Assembly: GCF_005952805.1 (NCBI RefSeq)
Contig: NZ_CP040709.1
Coordinates: 3,100,001-3,164,000, forward strand
Length of the DNA stretch: 64,000 nt
Reading direction: 5' to 3'
From: Inhella inkyongensis
Lineage (GTDB): Bacteria; Pseudomonadota; Gammaproteobacteria; Burkholderiales; Burkholderiaceae_C
Position numbers and translations under genes: made by a program. How positions within the stretch are numbered: the stretch's first letter is position 1; the number at the start of each line of letters is the position of its first letter. The notes under the pieces are model-generated. The model worked only from the letters and a program-made list of their open reading frames with translations, made no database searches and was not told where the DNA came from. Positions 61,942-64,000 of the stretch are shown here, piece by piece.

Positions 61942-63296
61942 GCGCCCCCACAAGCAAAAAGGTCTACATCAAGACCTTCGGCTGCCAGATGAACGAGTAC
62001 GACTCGGACAAGATGGTGGACGTGATGCACCAGGCCGAGGGCTACGAAAAGACCGATGACCCCGAGGCCGCCGACCTGATCCTCTTCAACACCTGCTCGG
62101 TGCGCGAGAAGGCGCAAGAGAAGGTCTTCAGCGACCTCGGGCGTGTGCGCCACCTCAAAGCCAAGGGCGTGAAGATCGCCGTGGGCGGCTGCGTCGCCTC
62201 GCAGGAAGGCGCCGCCATCATCGACCGCGCGCCCTATGTGGACGTGGTGTTCGGCCCGCAGACTCTGCACCGCCTGCCCGAGCTGCTGGCCAAGCGCACG
62301 GAAGTAGCCAAGCCGCAAGTGGACATCTCCTTCCCGGAGATCGAGAAGTTCGACCACCTGCCACCCGCCAAGGTCGAGGGCCGCTCGGCCTTCGTCTCCA
62401 TCATGGAAGGTTGCAGCAAGTACTGCAGCTACTGCGTGGTGCCCTACACCCGTGGCGAAGAGGTCAGCCGCCCGTTTGAGGATGTGCTGGTGGAAGTCGC
62501 CGGACTTGCCGAACAGGGTGTTCTTGAAGTGACCTTGCTGGGCCAGAACGTCAACGCCTATCGCGGCAAGATGGGCGAGTCTGGAGAGATTGCCGACTTC
62601 GCCATGCTGCTGGAATACGTGGCAGAGATCCCCGGCATCCAGCGCATCCGCTACACCACCAGCCATCCCAACGAGTTCAGTCAGCGCCTGATCGAGGCCT
62701 ACGGCAAGATCCCGCAGCTGGTGAACCACCTGCACCTGCCGGTGCAGCATGGCTCGGACCGCATCCTGGCCGCCATGAAGCGCGGCTACAGCGCCATCCA
62801 GTTCAAGAGCATCGTGCGCAAACTGCGCGCCATCCGCCCGGACATCCGCATCGCTTCCGACTTCATCGTTGGCTTCCCCGGCGAGACGGACGAGGATCAC
62901 GCGCAGACCATGAAGTTGATTCAAGACGTCGGCTTTGATGCCTCGTTCAGCTTCATCTTCAGCCCGCGCCCCGGCACCCCTGCCGCCAATCTGCCCGACG
63001 ACACGCCCTACGAGGTGAAAGTGGCCCGTCTGCAGCAGCTCCAAGCGGCCATCGAGGCGCATGCGCTGTCGATCTCGCAGACCCTGGTGGGCACGCGTCA
63101 AAAGGTGCTGGTGGTGGGCAATGCCAAGAAGGACCCCAGCGAGCTGATGGGCCGCACCGAGTGCAACCGCATCGTCAACTTCAAGGGTCATGCCCGGCTG
63201 ATGAATGAGCTCATTGAGCTCGACATCACCGACGCCTACCCCCACTCGCTGCGCGGCGCCGTGCCTATCACCGAGAGCCACACCGAAGCGGTCTGA
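61938..63296 (+). CDS. miaB: MiaB, tRNA-2-methylthio-N6-dimethylallyladenosine synthase
   Basis: A 452-residue radical-SAM methylthiotransferase that modifies A37 of tRNAs. The N-terminal UPF0004 cysteines are in '[15 protein letters not shown]', '[13 protein letters not shown]' and '[10 protein letters not shown]'; the radical-SAM cluster is '[12 protein letters not shown]'; a TRAM domain lies at the C-terminus. It is translationally coupled to the small exported protein gene. A GC hairpin follows its stop. Confidence 0.96.
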   Translation: MSAPTSKKVYIKTFGCQMNEYDSDKMVDVMHQAEGYEKTDDPEAADLILFNTCSVREKAQEKVFSDLGRVRHLKAKGVKIAVGGCVASQEGAAIIDRAPYVDVVFGPQTLHRLPELLAKRTEVAKPQVDISFPEIEKFDHLPPAKVEGRSAFVSIMEGCSKYCSYCVVPYTRGEEVSRPFEDVLVEVAGLAEQGVLEVTLLGQNVNAYRGKMGESGEIADFAMLLEYVAEIPGIQRIRYTTSHPNEFSQRLIEAYGKIPQLVNHLHLPVQHGSDRILAAMKRGYSAIQFKSIVRKLRAIRPDIRIASDFIVGFPGETDEDHAQTMKLIQDVGFDASFSFIFSPRPGTPAANLPDDTPYEVKVARLQQLQAAIEAHALSISQTLVGTRQKVLVVGNAKKDPSELMGRTECNRIVNFKGHARLMNELIELDITDAYPHSLRGAVPITESHTEAV

Positions 63297-63310
63297 GAGC
63301 CAGCCAAACG

Positions 63311-63332
63311 CCCCGGGCATCCCCCGGGGCTT
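63311..63332 (+). terminator. Hairpin after miaB
   Basis: GCCCCGGG-CATC-CCCGGGGC followed by TTTGTGG, lying between miaB and the acyltransferase gene. It is a plausible but weak intrinsic terminator. Confidence 0.65.
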
Positions 63333-63354
63333 TGTGGCCCTGGGCTGCTGGACA

Positions 63355-63993
63355 ATGCGCGCCATGCGCCTAGCCGACCTCATGGGCCCCTTGCTGGGCT
63401 TCATTGCGCGCGCGATCACCGGGGCCCAGGGCCACTGGTTGGGCTGTCCGCCCTCGAACGAACAGCGCATCTACATCGCCAATCACCAGAGCCACTTTGA
63501 TTTGGTGCTGATCTGGGCCGCCCTGCCGGCCGAGTTGCGGCCGCGCGTGCGCGCCATCGCCGCACGCGACTACTGGACCAAGAGCAAGTTCAAGACTTGG
63601 CTGACCACCGACGTGTTCAACACCGTCTATGTGAGCCGCACCCGCGCCAACCCCGATGAGGACCCGCTGGAACCCCTGGTCGAAGCCCTGCGTCAGGGTG
63701 ACTCGCTGCTGATCTTCCCGGAGGGCACGCGCTCGGCCAAAGGCGAGCCCCTGCCCTTCAAGGCCGGCATCTATCACCTGGCTGAGCAGTTCCCCAACGT
63801 GCAGATCATCCCGACCTGGATCGACAACGTGCAACGCGTGATGCCCAAGGGCGAAGTGGTGCCGGTGCCCATCTTGTGCACGGTCACTTTCGGGACGCCG
63901 ACGCAGATTCAGCCTGAGGAAGACAAGAAGGCTTTTCTGGAGCGCACCCGCGCCGAGATGATGGCCCTCAAGCCCGGAGGGTGGCGGCAATGA
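63355..63993 (+). CDS. 1-acyl-glycerol-3-phosphate acyltransferase-like protein (PlsC family)
   Basis: A protein of about 212 residues with acyltransferase motifs NHQSHFD (HX4D, about residues 40-46), 'FPEGTRSAKGEPLPFKAG' and 'PTWIDNVQRVMPKG'. It should acylate lysophosphatidic acid or a related lipid at the membrane. Starts at 63355 and 63364 are both possible; a longer frame overlaps miaB and is not used. Its stop overlaps the next gene's ATG by 4 bp (ATGA). Confidence 0.9.
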   Translation: MRAMRLADLMGPLLGFIARAITGAQGHWLGCPPSNEQRIYIANHQSHFDLVLIWAALPAELRPRVRAIAARDYWTKSKFKTWLTTDVFNTVYVSRTRANPDEDPLEPLVEALRQGDSLLIFPEGTRSAKGEPLPFKAGIYHLAEQFPNVQIIPTWIDNVQRVMPKGEVVPVPILCTVTFGTPTQIQPEEDKKAFLERTRAEMMALKPGGWRQ

Positions 63994-64000
63994 TGGCCCT
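63990..64000 (+). CDS. Start of next gene, truncated by the window
   Basis: ATG ATG GCC begins in the acyltransferase stop (ATGA overlap). Only three codons are visible. In related genomes a phosphatidate cytidylyltransferase gene often follows, but nothing here can prove that. Confidence 0.4.

Overview
The window comes from a GC-rich betaproteobacterium of the order Burkholderiales, most like the Inhella/Roseateles/Rubrivivax group (Sphaerotilaceae). The evidence is gene order: aroQ-accB-accC-prmA with a DUF3426 protein; ypjD-PP0621-pilS-pilR-ampD divergent from ffh; nrdA-nrdB nearby; rubredoxin-thiD-hemL next to a pilGHIJ-chpA cluster. A histone-like PAKKA protein and a PEP-CTERM protein also fit. 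No prophage, insertion sequence, CRISPR array or rRNA was seen. This is mostly core chromosome.

Layout. 0.4-2.5 kb: a FIST-domain sensor gene and a convergent alpha/beta hydrolase. 2.5-8.9 kb: a minus-strand TetR-RND efflux operon (regulator, outer-membrane factor, adaptor, pump, hydrolase) with a palindromic operator just before the regulator start. 8.9-19.9 kb: a GGDEF protein, then the type IV pilus chemosensory operon pilG-pilH-pilI-pilJ-chpA. 19.9-24.1 kb: rubredoxin, thiD, hemL and mpl. 24.1-35 kb: accessory envelope and secreted functions (chalcone-isomerase-like protein, predicted outer-membrane protein, PEP-CTERM GDSL esterase, large zinc metalloprotease, YqiA-type esterase, SDR reductase, CAT-like acyltransferase, prolyl oligopeptidase), with an inverted-repeat intergenic element at 31.2-31.6 kb. 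34.6-37.3 kb: a periplasmic binding protein with a histidine kinase. 37.3-43.1 kb: seven genes, most joined by 4-bp overlaps (RNB exonuclease, TonB, aroE, mtgA, NTF2-like, hypothetical, TlpA). 43.2-47.5 kb: aroQ, accB, accC, prmA and a DUF3426 protein. 47.6-52.7 kb: histone H1-like gene and class Ia ribonucleotide reductase (nrdB, nrdA), with a well-formed NrdR-type double operator over a sigma70 promoter. 53.2-57.9 kb: ampD, pilR, pilS, PP0621, ypjD. 58-61.3 kb: ffh, a DUF2726 protein and ftsY, so both protein components of the SRP targeting pathway lie close together. 61.4-64 kb: tRNA-Met(CAT), a small secreted protein, miaB and a PlsC-type acyltransferase.

The most unusual signal is a recurring one. 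Three unrelated housekeeping genes (mpl, nrdA, ftsY) each have one or two extra copies of their own last 9-15 codons, including a stop codon, just downstream of the real stop. In nrdA the extra copy differs from the native end almost only at synonymous third positions, and in ftsY by one synonymous and one conservative change. This suggests the copies were once real gene ends, as left by 3'-end-targeting integration or recombination, rather than products of recent slippage. This deserves a genome-wide check.

Starts were chosen from ribosome binding sites, overlaps and expected N-termini; where this was ambiguous it is stated. Functional calls rest on recognised motifs and gene order, with no database search.
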